From Clavibacter capsici (GTDB lineage: Bacteria > Actinomycetota > Actinomycetes > Actinomycetales > Microbacteriaceae): a stretch of 64,000 nucleotides of DNA. The position numbers and the translations under genes were made by a program. A model generated the notes under the pieces. It ran no database searches and was not told the origin of the DNA. It saw nothing but the letters and a program-made list of their open reading frames with translations. The stretch is from assembly GCF_001280205.1 (NCBI RefSeq), contig NZ_CP012573.1:2992297-3056296 (forward strand). The letters are read 5' to 3'. Each line of letters starts with the position of its first letter. Position 1 is the first letter of the stretch. This document shows, piece by piece, positions 36,312 through 46,717 of this stretch.

Positions 36312-36318
36312 CCGGGCC

Positions 36319-36324
36319 AGCCTA
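36319..36324 (-). promoter_or_regulatory. -10 element (TAGGCT) for a leaderless HdeD-like transcript
   Basis: On the minus strand TAGGCT ends 7 bases before the ATG at 36311. Confidence 0.55.
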
Positions 36325-36386
36325 CTCGGTGGGTTCCTGGGCGGACGCTCGGCCGGACGCGCGCTGACGGCTCCTCGGGGCTGGCC

Positions 36387-36392
36387 TAGGCT
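36387..36392 (+). promoter_or_regulatory. -10 element (TAGGCT) for a leaderless microprotein
   Basis: TAGGCT ends 6 bases before the GTG at 36399. Confidence 0.5.
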
Positions 36393-36398
36393 CGGAGA

Positions 36399-36515
36399 GT
36401 GACGAGTCCCCTCCCCCGTCTGGTCGCCGCGGCGACCGGTGCGGTCGTCGGGCTCGCGGTCGTCTGCGCCGTGGGCGTGGCCTGCGGGATCGTCTACGCG
36501 CACCGGGCGTTCTGA
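36399..36515 (+). CDS. Single-TM microprotein, 38 aa
   Basis: A short frame, MTSPLPRLVAAATGAVVG followed by LAVVCAVGVACGIVYAHRAF, with one membrane helix, a basic N-terminus and a short basic C-terminus. Support: GTG exactly 6 bases after a TAGGCT -10 element, as for several other leaderless genes here; strong GC bias at third positions; a clear hydrophobic helix. No homologue can be claimed from memory. It precedes ppgK by 160 bases. Confidence 0.5.
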   Translation: MTSPLPRLVAAATGAVVGLAVVCAVGVACGIVYAHRAF

Positions 36516-36674
36516 GCCCCGGCGGCCGAGGGGTCGCCTGCTCGGGAGGCGCGGGCCGGGTCCGCCCGTCCCGCCGGTCCGTCCGCGCGCGATCCACCGC
36601 AGCACCCGCGCACGCCGCACCAGCACCAGCACCGCGCGGCTGCCGCACCCCGTCCGCTACCGAGAGGCCCCGCC

Positions 36675-37559
36675 GTGCCCCAGCCCGAGACCGCGCCGCG
36701 ACCCGCCTCCGACGGCGGCCGGGCGACCGCCGGGTTCATCCCCGTCGACCGCGCCGTCGTCGCCGCGCCCGAGGGCGCCGAGGCGGCCCTGGCCCACAGA
36801 GACCGCCTGGCGCTCGGCATCGACATCGGCGGCACGACCCTCAAGGCGGGCATCGTCGACGTGACCACGGGGATCCGACTCACCGAGCGCATGACGGTCG
36901 GCAAGCCGGTCGGCGGCGAGCCCGAGGACATCGCCGACGTCATCGCCGAGATCGTGCTGGAGCTCACGCCGGACGAGGACCTGCCCGTGGGCGTCGGCGT
37001 CCCGGGCATCGTGCGCGACGGGATCGTGCGCTCCTCCGCCCACATCTCCGACCGCTGGCTCGGCATGGACGCGCGCACCGCGATCCGCGAGCGCAGCGGG
37101 ATCGACGTGCTCACCGTGAACGACGCCGACGCCGCCGGGGTGGCCGAGCTCGAGTACGGCGTGCTGCAGGGCCGCGGCGGCCTCGTGATCCTCACCACGC
37201 TCGGCACGGGCATCGGCACGGCGCTGCTGCACGACGGGACGCTCATCCCGAACAGCGAGCTCGGCCACGTCCACATCGACGGCGGCGACTACGAGATGCA
37301 GGCCGCGTTCTCCGCGGTGCGGCGCGAGGGGCTGACGTTCGAGGTCTGGGCGGCGCGGCTCGAGCGGTACTACCGGCACCTCGAGTCGATCATGTCGCCC
37401 GACCTCATCGTCGTGGGCGGCGCGGCGGCGCACGAGTTCGCCCGCTTCTCGGGGTTCCTGCACCTCGACACGGAGATCATCGCCGCGAGCCGGGGCAACG
37501 ACGCCGGGCTCGTGGGCGCCGCGCTGCTGGCGCATCGCACGGGCGTCGCCCCGGACTGA
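36675..37559 (+). CDS. ppgK: Polyphosphate glucokinase (ROK family)
   Basis: A 294-aa ROK kinase that phosphorylates glucose using polyphosphate or ATP. The phosphate loop is LGIDIGGTTLKAGIVD (about residues 46-61), with LTTLGTGIGTAL and SELGHVHIDG in the middle; the ELGH-x-x-IDG element is characteristic of PPGK. The first 40 residues are a non-conserved Pro/Ala-rich extension. GTG at 36675, preceded by GAGAGG. Confidence 0.92.
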   Translation: MPQPETAPRPASDGGRATAGFIPVDRAVVAAPEGAEAALAHRDRLALGIDIGGTTLKAGIVDVTTGIRLTERMTVGKPVGGEPEDIADVIAEIVLELTPDEDLPVGVGVPGIVRDGIVRSSAHISDRWLGMDARTAIRERSGIDVLTVNDADAAGVAELEYGVLQGRGGLVILTTLGTGIGTALLHDGTLIPNSELGHVHIDGGDYEMQAAFSAVRREGLTFEVWAARLERYYRHLESIMSPDLIVVGGAAAHEFARFSGFLHLDTEIIAASRGNDAGLVGAALLAHRTGVAPD

Positions 37560-37608
37560 GCCGGGCCGGCGCCCGGCCGCGGGGCGCGCTCCGCGGCAGA
37601 CTGGCGGC

Positions 37609-38730
37609 ATGAGCACCGCCGCTCCCCGCCCGCTGCGCGTCGTCATGGCGCCCGACTCGCTCACCGGATCCGCCACCGCCGTCGAGGCCGCCCGGGCGCT
37701 CCGCCGCGGCTGGCTCCGTGCGCGCCCCGCCGACGACGTGGTGATCGCGCCCATGGCCGACGGCGGGCAGGGCACCCTCGACGTGCTCGCCGCGGCGGTC
37801 CCCGGTGCGCGGCGCGTGCCCGTCCGCGTCACCGGCCCCGACGACCGTCCGGTGGACGCGCACTGGCTCCTGCTGCCCGACGGCACCGGCGCGGTGGAGG
37901 TGGCGTCGACGAGCGGGATCACGCTGCTCGATCCGCTGCGTCCCCTCACCGCGCACACCCGCGGATTCGGCCAGGCGATCCGGGCGGCCCTCGACGCCGG
38001 CGTGCCGCGCCTCCTGCTCGCGCTCGGCGGCAGCTCGTCCACCGACGGCGGCGTGGGCGCGCTGCGCGAGCTCGGCGCTCGGGTCGTCCGCGCGGACGGG
38101 TCCCCGGCGGGCGACGGCGGCGGCGCGCTGGCGGGGATCGCCGTGCTGGACCTCGCGGGTCTCCACGCGCTCCCGGCCGGCGGCGCGCGGATCCTCGGCG
38201 ACGTCGACGCGCCGCTCACCGGCCCCGCGGGCGCCGCCGCCGTGTACGGGCCGCAGAAGGGCGCGACGCCGGCCCACGTCCGCGCGCTCGATGCCGGCCT
38301 CGCGCACCTCGCGGCGCTCCTCGACATCGACCCGGCCACGCCCGGATCCGGTGCCGCCGGCGGCACCGCCGCGGGGCTGGCCGCCTGGGGCGCCCTCCCG
38401 ACGTCGGGCTCCGCGGGCGTCGCCGAGGCGATCGGGCTCGCCGGCCTCGTCGCGGGCGCGGACGTCGTGGTCACGGGCGAGGGCCGGTTCGACGCGCAGT
38501 CGCGGACCGGCAAGGTGGCCTCGCGCGTCCTCGACCTGGCCCGCGAGCACGGCGCCCGCGCGATCCTCGTGGCCGGCGCGATCGCCGTGCCGACCGACGG
38601 CTTCGCGGCCGCGCGCTCGCTCACCGAGCTGGCGGGATCCGCCGACGCCGCGCGCGCCGACGCGGCCGCGTGGCTCGAGCGGGCGGCGGAGGACGTCGCG
38701 CGCGACCACCTGGCGACGCGCGCGAGCTGA
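37609..38730 (+). CDS. glxK: Glycerate kinase
   Basis: A 373-aa glycerate kinase type I that phosphorylates D-glycerate. It begins VVMAPDSLTGSATAVEAARAL, with ADGGQGTLDVL, LALGGSSSTDGGVGAL and VYGPQKGATP, and ends VTGEGRFDAQSRTGKV. It supplies 2- or 3-phosphoglycerate to glycolysis. A CAGACT -10-like box lies 6 bases upstream of the ATG at 37609. It follows ppgK by about 50 bases. Confidence 0.93.
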   Translation: MSTAAPRPLRVVMAPDSLTGSATAVEAARALRRGWLRARPADDVVIAPMADGGQGTLDVLAAAVPGARRVPVRVTGPDDRPVDAHWLLLPDGTGAVEVASTSGITLLDPLRPLTAHTRGFGQAIRAALDAGVPRLLLALGGSSSTDGGVGALRELGARVVRADGSPAGDGGGALAGIAVLDLAGLHALPAGGARILGDVDAPLTGPAGAAAVYGPQKGATPAHVRALDAGLAHLAALLDIDPATPGSGAAGGTAAGLAAWGALPTSGSAGVAEAIGLAGLVAGADVVVTGEGRFDAQSRTGKVASRVLDLAREHGARAILVAGAIAVPTDGFAAARSLTELAGSADAARADAAAWLERAAEDVARDHLATRAS

Positions 38731-38784
38731 GCTGCGGGCGACGGGACGGCGGGCGCGACGCAGCCCCGCGGATCCCCCGCGCTG

Positions 38785-39969
38785 CTACCGGTCCGCCCGC
38801 TCCCGCAGCAGCCGGTACTCCTCGGCGACGTCCGCCGCCGCGACGTCCCAGGTGCGCCCGGCGGCGTGCTCCCGCGCCGACGCCGACAGCCGGGCGAGTG
38901 CGGGCCCGTCGGCGAGCAGGTCGCGGATCGCCCGGGCCCAGTCGGCGGGATCCCGCGTGGCCACGAACACCCCGCTCACGCCCTCGCGCACGCTGTCGAC
39001 GAGCCCCTCCGTGCGCGACGCGACCACGGGCGTCCCGCACGCCGCCGCCTCCAGCGCGACCAGCCCGTACGTCTCCGCGGCCGACGGCATGAGCGCCAGG
39101 TGCGCGCCGGCGAGCGTGCGGGCGGTCGCCGCACGGTCGAGCGCGCCGACGAAGACGACGTCGTCCTCCAGCCCGAGCGACCGCACCAGCGCGTGCAGGC
39201 CGGCGGCGTAGGCGTCGCGGCCGGGCGAGACGCCGCCGGCGATCACGAGCAGCGGGCGGGTGGCGGGATCCAGCAGGGCGAGGGCCCGGAGCGCCACGTC
39301 CTGTCCCTTGAGCGGCTGGATCCGGCCGAGCAGCACGACGCGCACGCGACCGCCGCCGCCGCGCCCCGACGGCTCCCGCAGGAACGCCTCCTCCACGCCC
39401 GGCGCCACGACGTGCACGGTCGCCGGATCCGCGTCGTACGCCTCCACGAGCAGCCGCCGCTCCGACTCCGCGGACGCCACGACGAGGTCCGAGGCGCGCA
39501 CGAGCCGCGCCTCGTCCGCGAGCCGCTCCTCCGGCTCCGGGGTGTCGCCCGGCACGAGCCGGCGGTTCTTGCCGGCGGACACCGAGTGCAGCGTCAGCAC
39601 GTGCGGCACGCCCCACGCCCGCGCGACGGGCAGGGCGGCCACGGCCGACAGCCAGTAGTGGCTGTGCACGACGTCGGCGGGCGGCAGCGCGGCGAGCGCG
39701 GCGGCGAACGCGTCCGTGATCCCCGGCAGCTCCTCCTTCGGCACCGGCCCGACCGGCCCCGCGCGCAGCGCCAGCAGCTCGACGCCGGGCGCGACGCGCA
39801 TGGTCGGCGGGTCCGCGGGATCCGTCGCGCGCGTGATCAGCCGCACCTCGTGCCCCTGCCGGCCGAGGCTCCGCGCGAGCTCCAGCAGGTAGACGTTCAG
39901 CCCGCCGGCGTCGCCGGTGCTGGGCTCCTGGATCGGCGACGTGTGCAGCGAGACGAACGCGATCCTCAT
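38785..39969 (-). CDS. GT4 glycosyltransferase, MshA-like
   Basis: A 394-aa retaining glycosyltransferase with two Rossmann domains. N-terminal HTSPIQEPSTGDAGGLNVYLLELARSLG (spans about 9-36) and VVHSHYWLSAVAALPVA closely resemble D-inositol-3-phosphate glycosyltransferase MshA of mycothiol synthesis; the C-terminal domain has LLGRIQPLKGQDVAL and the EX7E region ETYGLVALEAAACGTPVV. MshA is typically longer (about 430 residues), so another UDP-sugar acceptor is possible. The start is leaderless-like. Confidence 0.85.
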   Translation of the reverse strand: MRIAFVSLHTSPIQEPSTGDAGGLNVYLLELARSLGRQGHEVRLITRATDPADPPTMRVAPGVELLALRAGPVGPVPKEELPGITDAFAAALAALPPADVVHSHYWLSAVAALPVARAWGVPHVLTLHSVSAGKNRRLVPGDTPEPEERLADEARLVRASDLVVASAESERRLLVEAYDADPATVHVVAPGVEEAFLREPSGRGGGGRVRVVLLGRIQPLKGQDVALRALALLDPATRPLLVIAGGVSPGRDAYAAGLHALVRSLGLEDDVVFVGALDRAATARTLAGAHLALMPSAAETYGLVALEAAACGTPVVASRTEGLVDSVREGVSGVFVATRDPADWARAIRDLLADGPALARLSASAREHAAGRTWDVAAADVAEEYRLLRERADR

Positions 39970-39976
39970 GCGCCCG

Positions 39977-39982
39977 ATCCTA
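39977..39982 (-). promoter_or_regulatory. -10 element (TAGGAT) for a leaderless glycosyltransferase transcript
   Basis: On the minus strand TAGGAT ends 7 bases before the ATG at 39969. Confidence 0.5.
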
Positions 39983-39996
39983 CGAGCGGCCCGCGA

Positions 39997-41553
39997 TCAG
40001 CCCTCGCCGCCCAGCCGCCCCGCCAGCCGGCCGTGCATGCGGAGGCTGGCGTCGTTCATGCCGTGGATCTCGACCGCGGTCCCGCGGCGCGCGTACTTGG
40101 TCGTGATGGCGTCGAGCGCGGCCACCGTCGAGGCGTCCCACACGTGGGATCCGCTCATGTCGATCCGCACGCGCGTGGGATCCTCCGCGTACCGGAACTG
40201 CGTCGTGAGGTCGTTGCTCGACGCGAAGAACAGCTCGCCGACGACGCGGTACTCGGCGGTCGCCTCGCCGTCTGCGTGAGTGACGACCGCGCGCTCCACC
40301 GTCGCGAACCGCGCCACCCGCCGCGCGAACACGACCATCGCGGCGATCACGCCGACGACGACGCCGATCGCGAGGTTGTGCGTCGCGACGACCACGGCGA
40401 CCGTCAGCACCATCACGAGGGTCTCGCCGAGCGGCATGCGCTTCAGCGTCGATGGCCGGATGCTGTGCCAGTCGAACGTGCCCACCGACACCATCACCAT
40501 CACGGCCACGAGCGCGGCCATCGGGATCACGGCCACGACGTCGCCGAGCACCACCACGAGCACCAGCAGGAACACGCCCGCGAGGAACGTCGAGATGCGG
40601 GTGCGCGCGCCCGAGACCTTCACGTTGATCATCGTCTGGCCGATCATCGCGCAGCCGCCCATGCCGCCGAACAGGCCCGAGAGCACGTTCGCGGCGCCCT
40701 GGCCCCACGTCTCGCGCGTCTTGTGCGAGGGCGTGTCGGTGATGTCGTCCACGAGCTTCGCGGTCATCAGCGACTCGAGGATGCCGACGAGCGCCATCGC
40801 GAGCGCGTACGGCCCGATGATCCCCAGCGTCTCGAGCGTGAGCGGCACCTGCGGCAGGAACAGCTCGGGCAGGCTCCGCGGCAGCTCGCCCTGGTCGCCG
40901 ACCGTGGGCACGGCGAGCGCGCCCAGCACGGTCGCGGCCGTGAGCAGCGCGATGGCGACGAGCGGCGCCGGCACCACGCGCGTGACGCGCGGCAGCAGCA
41001 CGAGGATCGCGATACCCACCGCCACGAGCGGGTACACGAGCCACGGCACGTCCACCAGGTTCGGGATCTGCGCCGTGAAGATGAGGATCGCGAGCGCGTT
41101 GACGAAGCCGACCATCACCGACCGCGGGATGAAGCGCATCAGCCGCGCGACGCCGAGCACCGCGAGCACCACCTGCAGGAGCCCCGCGAGGATCACGGTG
41201 GCGAGGAAGTGGTCCATCCCGTGCTCGCGCGCGACGGGCGCGATGACGAGCGCGACGGCGCCCGTGGCCGCCGAGATCATGGCCGGTCGGCCGCCGAGGA
41301 ACGCGATGGTCACCGCCATGACGAACGACGAGAAGAGGCCGACGCGCGGATCCACGCCCGCGATGATCGAGAACGAGATCGCCTCGGGGATGAGCGCGAG
41401 CGCCACCACCAGCCCGGCGAGCGCCTCTCGCGTGAGGATGCGCGGCGTGCGGAGCGCCTCGAGCACGGTGGGCGAGGGCGACGGCGCGGCGCTGCCGGCG
41501 GATCCGGGGCCCGACGGGGTGGGCTCGGCGGCGGCGGGGGGCATGGCGGTCAC
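39997..41553 (-). CDS. SulP family inorganic anion transporter
   Basis: A 518-aa SLC26/SulP transporter with 10-14 helices and a C-terminal STAS domain. Motifs are ALIPEAISFSIIAGVDPRVGLFSS, FVNALAILIFTAQIPNL and GLFGGMGGCAMIGQTMINV. The STAS part runs from about residue 420 (DMSGSHVWDASTVAALDAI). The substrate could be sulfate, bicarbonate or another anion. GTG at 41553 after GGAG. Divergent from the MerR gene. Confidence 0.92.
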   Translation of the reverse strand: MTAMPPAAAEPTPSGPGSAGSAAPSPSPTVLEALRTPRILTREALAGLVVALALIPEAISFSIIAGVDPRVGLFSSFVMAVTIAFLGGRPAMISAATGAVALVIAPVAREHGMDHFLATVILAGLLQVVLAVLGVARLMRFIPRSVMVGFVNALAILIFTAQIPNLVDVPWLVYPLVAVGIAILVLLPRVTRVVPAPLVAIALLTAATVLGALAVPTVGDQGELPRSLPELFLPQVPLTLETLGIIGPYALAMALVGILESLMTAKLVDDITDTPSHKTRETWGQGAANVLSGLFGGMGGCAMIGQTMINVKVSGARTRISTFLAGVFLLVLVVVLGDVVAVIPMAALVAVMVMVSVGTFDWHSIRPSTLKRMPLGETLVMVLTVAVVVATHNLAIGVVVGVIAAMVVFARRVARFATVERAVVTHADGEATAEYRVVGELFFASSNDLTTQFRYAEDPTRVRIDMSGSHVWDASTVAALDAITTKYARRGTAVEIHGMNDASLRMHGRLAGRLGGEG

Positions 41554-41750
41554 GGGGCTCCGATCGGATGGCGGCCAGGGGCGGGTGGGCGGATGGTGGG
41601 CTCCGCGATGGGCTCACGCCGGCGGCGCCGCTCGCGCGGCACGCACCGGAGCGCCGGATTCCGCACCCCCGTTCGGGGACAGACGGCGACGGCCCGGCCA
41701 TCGGGGAGAATGGGCGGGAGCGGTCGCCCGGCCGCGCCCATCATACCCTT

Positions 41751-41764
41751 CCCTCACGTGAGGG
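41751..41764. promoter_or_regulatory. Palindromic operator upstream of merR gene
   Basis: CCCTCACGTGAGGG, a perfect palindrome, 22 bases before the MerR ATG. Several MerR/TipA-family regulators bind similar CCTCACGTGAGG-type sites, so this is probably autoregulatory. Confidence 0.65.
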
Positions 41765-41786
41765 GAGAGTCCCCCTGGAGGCCCGC

Positions 41787-42176
41787 ATGACGCGACCTGC
41801 CGGCCCCGCGACCATGCAGATCGGCGAGCTCGCCGAGCGCACCGGCCTCTCGCACCGCACGCTCCGCCACTACGACGAGACCGGCCTGCTCCGCCCGTCC
41901 GGTCGCTCCGAGGGCGGCTTCCGCCTCTACACCGACGAGGACCTCGAGCGCCTCCTCCTCATCCGGCGGATGAAGCCGCTCGGGTTCTCGCTGGAGGAGA
42001 TGATGCGCCTGCTCGAGGTCACCGACGCCCTCGACGCCGCCGGTCCCGACGACGACGTGGCCGCGCTCCGCGCCGCCCTCGCCGCGTTCATCGCCGACGC
42101 GGAGGAGCGCCGTCGACGCCTGGCCGAGCACCTCGGCATGGCCGACGAGTTCCTCGACCGCCTCCGCGCGCGCTGA
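41787..42176 (+). CDS. MerR family transcriptional regulator
   Basis: A 129-aa regulator. The helix-turn-helix is in MQIGELAERTGLSHRTLRHYDE, followed by the wing GLLRPSGRSEGGFRLYTDED and the LLLIRRMKPLGFSLEEM helix. A long dimerisation helix ends the protein; no conserved Cys, so a small-molecule or unknown signal rather than a metal. The ATG at 41787 follows CTGGAGG. Confidence 0.9.
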   Translation: MTRPAGPATMQIGELAERTGLSHRTLRHYDETGLLRPSGRSEGGFRLYTDEDLERLLLIRRMKPLGFSLEEMMRLLEVTDALDAAGPDDDVAALRAALAAFIADAEERRRRLAEHLGMADEFLDRLRAR

Positions 42177-42249
42177 TCCCGCGGGTCGCCCGCACCCGCG
42201 GACCCCGTCCGCCCCGGCTCCGCGGCGGAACCCTCCCGTGACGGCCTCG

Positions 42250-42255
42250 TACCAT
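42250..42255 (+). promoter_or_regulatory. -10 element (TACCAT) for a leaderless prfC transcript
   Basis: TACCAT ends 6 bases before the GTG at 42262. Confidence 0.45.
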
Positions 42256-42261
42256 GGGGAG

Positions 42262-43887
42262 GTGTCGACCATCACCCCTCCCCGCGCGCCCGCCTCGGCC
42301 TCCGCCTCCCCCGTGCTGCGCGAGGCGTCCCGCCGTCGCACCTTCGCCGTCATCTCCCACCCCGACGCGGGCAAGTCCACGCTCACCGAGGCGCTGCTGC
42401 TGCACGCGCACGCCATCGGATCCGCGGGCGCCGTGCACGGCAAGCAGGGTCGCAAGTCCACGGTCTCCGACTGGATGGACATGGAGAAGGAGCGCGGCAT
42501 CTCCGTCAGCTCCGCGGCGATCCAGTTCACCCACCGCGACACCGTCATGAACGTCGTCGACACCCCCGGCCACGCCGACTTCTCCGAGGACACCTACCGC
42601 GTGCTCTCCGCGGTGGACGCCGCGATCATGCTCGTCGACGCCTCCCGCGGCCTCGAGACCCAGACCATGAAGCTGTTCGAGGTGTGCCGCCAGCGCCGCA
42701 TCCCGATCATCACCGTCATCAACAAGTGGGACCGCCCGGGCCGCGAGCCGCTCGACCTCATGGACGAGATCAAGGAGCGCACGGGCCTCCTCCCCACCCC
42801 GCTCACCTGGCCGGTCGGCGAGTCCGGCGCGTTCTTCGGGGTCGTCGACCGTTCCACGGGCGAGTGCGTGCACTTCACCCGCACGGCCGGCGGCGCGAGC
42901 ATCGCCCCCGAGACGCGCATGTCGCCCGACGAGGCCCTGGCCGCCGCCGGATCCGCCTGGACCGACGCCGTCGAGGAGAGCGAGCTCCTGCACGAGGAGG
43001 GGCAGGACCACGACGAGGAGTCGTTCCTCGCCCGCCGCACCACGCCCGTGCTGTTCGCGGCCGCCGTCCTGAACTTCGGCGTGACCCACATCCTCGACGC
43101 GCTCGACGCCATCGCCCCGGCCGCGCAGCCCCGGCCCGACGAGCAGGACCGCACGCGTCCCGTCGAGGACGACTTCTCCGGCTTCGTGTTCAAGGTCCAG
43201 TCCGGCATGAACACCGCGCACCGCGACCGTCTCGCGTTCATGCGGATCTGCTCGGGCGTCTTCCACCGCGGCATGACGGTCACGCACGCCCAGACCGGCC
43301 GCCCCTTCGTCACCAAGTACGCGCAGCAGCTCTTCGGCCGCGAGCGCTCCACCGTCGACGACGCCTACCCGGGCGACGTGGTCGGCCTCGTCAACGCCTC
43401 CAACATCCGCGTCGGCGACACCCTCTTCGACGGATCCCCCGTCACCTTCCCGCGCCTCCCCCAGTTCGCGCCCGAGCTCTTCCGCGTCGTGCGCTCGAAG
43501 GACACGAGCACGCACAAGCAGTTCCGCAAGGGCATCGAGCAGCTCGACCACGAGGGCGTCATCCAGGTGATGCGCTCCGACCTCCGAGGCGACCAGGCGC
43601 CCGTCCTCGGCGCCGTCGGCCCCATGCAGTTCGAGGTCGTCGTCGAGCGCATGACGAACGAGTTCCGCGCGCCGCTGCGCATGGAGCCGCTCGAGTACCA
43701 GGTGGCCCGGATCACCGACGCGGCCTCCGCGCCGGCCCTCGCCAAGACGATCGGCGTCGAGGTGCTCGTGCGCTCGGACGGCACGCACATCGCCCTCATC
43801 ACAACCCCCTGGCGCCTCAAGGCCATCGAGCGCGACAGCCCCGAGCTCACCCTCGTCGACGCTGCCACGGCCCTGCCGGACGCGTGA
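42262..43887 (+). CDS. prfC: Peptide chain release factor 3
   Basis: A 541-aa translational GTPase that recycles RF1/RF2. G1 is SHPDAGKSTLTEALL, G3 is VDTPGHADFSEDTYR, G4 is NKWD, with DWMDMEKERGISVSSAAIQF between. Domain II/III features include FVFKVQSGMNTAHRDR and GAVGPMQFEVV near the C-terminus. GTG at 42262 is preferred; the longer frame from 42238 has no family support. A TACCAT element 6 bases upstream suggests a leaderless start. Confidence 0.95.
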   Translation: MSTITPPRAPASASASPVLREASRRRTFAVISHPDAGKSTLTEALLLHAHAIGSAGAVHGKQGRKSTVSDWMDMEKERGISVSSAAIQFTHRDTVMNVVDTPGHADFSEDTYRVLSAVDAAIMLVDASRGLETQTMKLFEVCRQRRIPIITVINKWDRPGREPLDLMDEIKERTGLLPTPLTWPVGESGAFFGVVDRSTGECVHFTRTAGGASIAPETRMSPDEALAAAGSAWTDAVEESELLHEEGQDHDEESFLARRTTPVLFAAAVLNFGVTHILDALDAIAPAAQPRPDEQDRTRPVEDDFSGFVFKVQSGMNTAHRDRLAFMRICSGVFHRGMTVTHAQTGRPFVTKYAQQLFGRERSTVDDAYPGDVVGLVNASNIRVGDTLFDGSPVTFPRLPQFAPELFRVVRSKDTSTHKQFRKGIEQLDHEGVIQVMRSDLRGDQAPVLGAVGPMQFEVVVERMTNEFRAPLRMEPLEYQVARITDAASAPALAKTIGVEVLVRSDGTHIALITTPWRLKAIERDSPELTLVDAATALPDA

Positions 43888-43891
43888 CGCG

Positions 43892-43968
43892 CGCGTGACC
43901 ACCTCAGCCGGTCACAGGTCCGTCCCCGTGCACAGCGGAATGCACGCGTGACCGCCTCAGCCGGTCAC
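43892..43968 (+). repeat. Direct repeat spanning the CHY gene start
   Basis: Two 24-base copies (43892-43915 and 43945-43968) differing at one base. Each contains GTGACC...GGTCAC, a short palindrome. The second copy provides the GTG start of the CHY protein; the first opens an 18-codon frame whose TGA overlaps that GTG. Confidence 0.75.
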
Positions 43969-44298
43969 GCCGGAGCGGACGAGCGGATCGTCGTCTTCGG
44001 TCCGGCGATCGACGACGAGACGCGCTGCGTCCACTACGGATCCGCCCTCGACGTCGTCGCCCTCCGCGCCCCCTGCTGCGACGCCTGGTACCCGTGCCAC
44101 CTCTGCCACGCGGCCGTCGCAGACCATCCCCTCGAGGTGATCCCCCGCGCCCAGCAGCACCTGCCGGCCGCCCTCTGCGGCGTCTGCCGCGCGACGATGA
44201 GCGTGTCCGACTACCTCGCGGCGGACTCCTGCCCAGGCTGCGGCGCCGCCTTCAACCCCGGCTGCGCGGCCCACGCGCACCTCTACTTCGCGCCCTGA
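43948..44298 (+). CDS. CHY zinc-finger protein
   Basis: A 116-aa protein of the CHY zinc finger family. It begins MTASAGHAGADERIVVFG and has CVHY (the family name motif), CCDAWYPCHLCH, then CGVCRATM and CPGCGAAFNPGCAAHAHLYF: the expected clusters of Cys and His for two or three zinc ions. Bacterial members are small; the function is unknown (possible zinc-dependent protein binder). The GTG at 43948 lies in the second copy of a 24-base direct repeat. Confidence 0.88.
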   Translation: MTASAGHAGADERIVVFGPAIDDETRCVHYGSALDVVALRAPCCDAWYPCHLCHAAVADHPLEVIPRAQQHLPAALCGVCRATMSVSDYLAADSCPGCGAAFNPGCAAHAHLYFAP

Positions 44299-44420
44299 CG
44301 CGGGTCGGTGCCGCGAGCTACGGACACATTCCGCGCAATGGCGACGCGTGACGGGCCCGGGTGCACGACCCGGATCACCGAGCTCGACGAGCGTGGGCCC
44401 GCTCCGGCGAGCGGGGTCGA

Positions 44421-45800
<1,380 letters not shown>

Positions 45801-46207
45801 GTGCGGCTCCCCTCGGTCGGCTGGGCGGATGCGCCCGCACGACCGTTCTAGCTCGGACCACCGACACCGCTCGAGGGGCGTCGGCCGGACCGCTCACGGG
45901 TCCTTCGCGACCCGTTCGACGGGCGCTGCCCCACGATATGGATCGACCCCTCCCGCCACCAAATGCACCTGTGGACGGGGGTGTGGACAAAGTGGGCGAA
46001 ACGCCGGGGATCGTGTGGACTACCTGGGGAGAAGCCTGTGCAGTACTGACGGATTCGATCGGGGAATCCGGCTCTGACCAGGTACTCGTAGTTCCACACC
46101 CGATGTGGGAAAACTAGTCTGCACCAGGGCTTGAGAGTTCTTCTGCTAGGGCCGCACCTGTGGATGGGCCTGGGGAACGAGGGCCCTCTGACCGCCTCGT
46201 TAACGAC
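45801..46207. other. Upstream region of dnaB with DnaA-box-like sites
   Basis: About 400 bases without a gene. It holds one exact DnaA-box complement TGTGGACAA (45982-45990) and three near matches in the same orientation (TGTGGACGG at 45970, TGTGGACTA at 46014, TGTGGATGG at 46159). Promoter(s) for dnaB must lie here. Local base composition is less GC-rich than the genes around it. Confidence 0.5.
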
Positions 46208-46240
46208 CGGTGGCGGTGGGCATCACGCCCACCGCCACCG
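46208..46240. terminator. Terminator hairpin after rplI
   Basis: A perfect 14-base stem with a 5-base ATCAC loop just past the rplI stop on the minus strand. Confidence 0.85.
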
Positions 46241-46253
46241 TCTTCGTGCAGCG

Positions 46254-46706
46254 TTACTTCGCGGCGACGACCTGCAGGCTGATCGTGGCGACGATGTCGT
46301 CACGGAGCCGGATCGTGGCCTCGTGGTTCCCCGTGGCCTTGATGGCGTTGGGGATCTCGATCTTGCGCTTGTCGACCTGGCCGATGCCGGACTCCTCGAC
46401 CGCCTTGGCGATGTCGGACGTCTTGACGGAGCCGAAGAGGCGCCCGCCCTGGCCGGCCTTGACGGTCAGCTTGACGATCTTGGCCTCGAGGCGGCTCTTG
46501 AGGTCCTGCGCCTCCTCGATGGTCGCGTGCTCGCGAGCGGCACGCGCGGCCTTGATCTGCTCGATCTGCTTCTCGCCGCCGCGGCTCCAGATGACCGCGA
46601 AGCCCTGGGGCACGAGGTAGTTGCGGGAGAACCCGTTCTTGACCTCGACGACGTCTCCGGGGGAACCGAGGCCGGAGACCTCGGTCGTCAGGATTACTTT
46701 CGACAT
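46254..46706 (-). CDS. rplI: 50S ribosomal protein L9
   Basis: A 150-aa L9 ([20 protein letters not shown], then [14 protein letters not shown]) with the connecting helix and the C-terminal RNA-binding domain ([14 protein letters not shown]). It stabilises the L1 stalk region of the 50S subunit. Last gene of the rpsF-ssb-rpsR-rplI operon, 11 bases after rpsR. Confidence 0.97.
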
Positions 46707-46717
46707 TCCATTACCCC

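Noticed and set aside
38866..41790. A 974-codon plus-strand frame
   Set aside because: Antisense of the glycosyltransferase and SulP genes; the His/Arg/Asp-rich translation is an artefact of codon bias.
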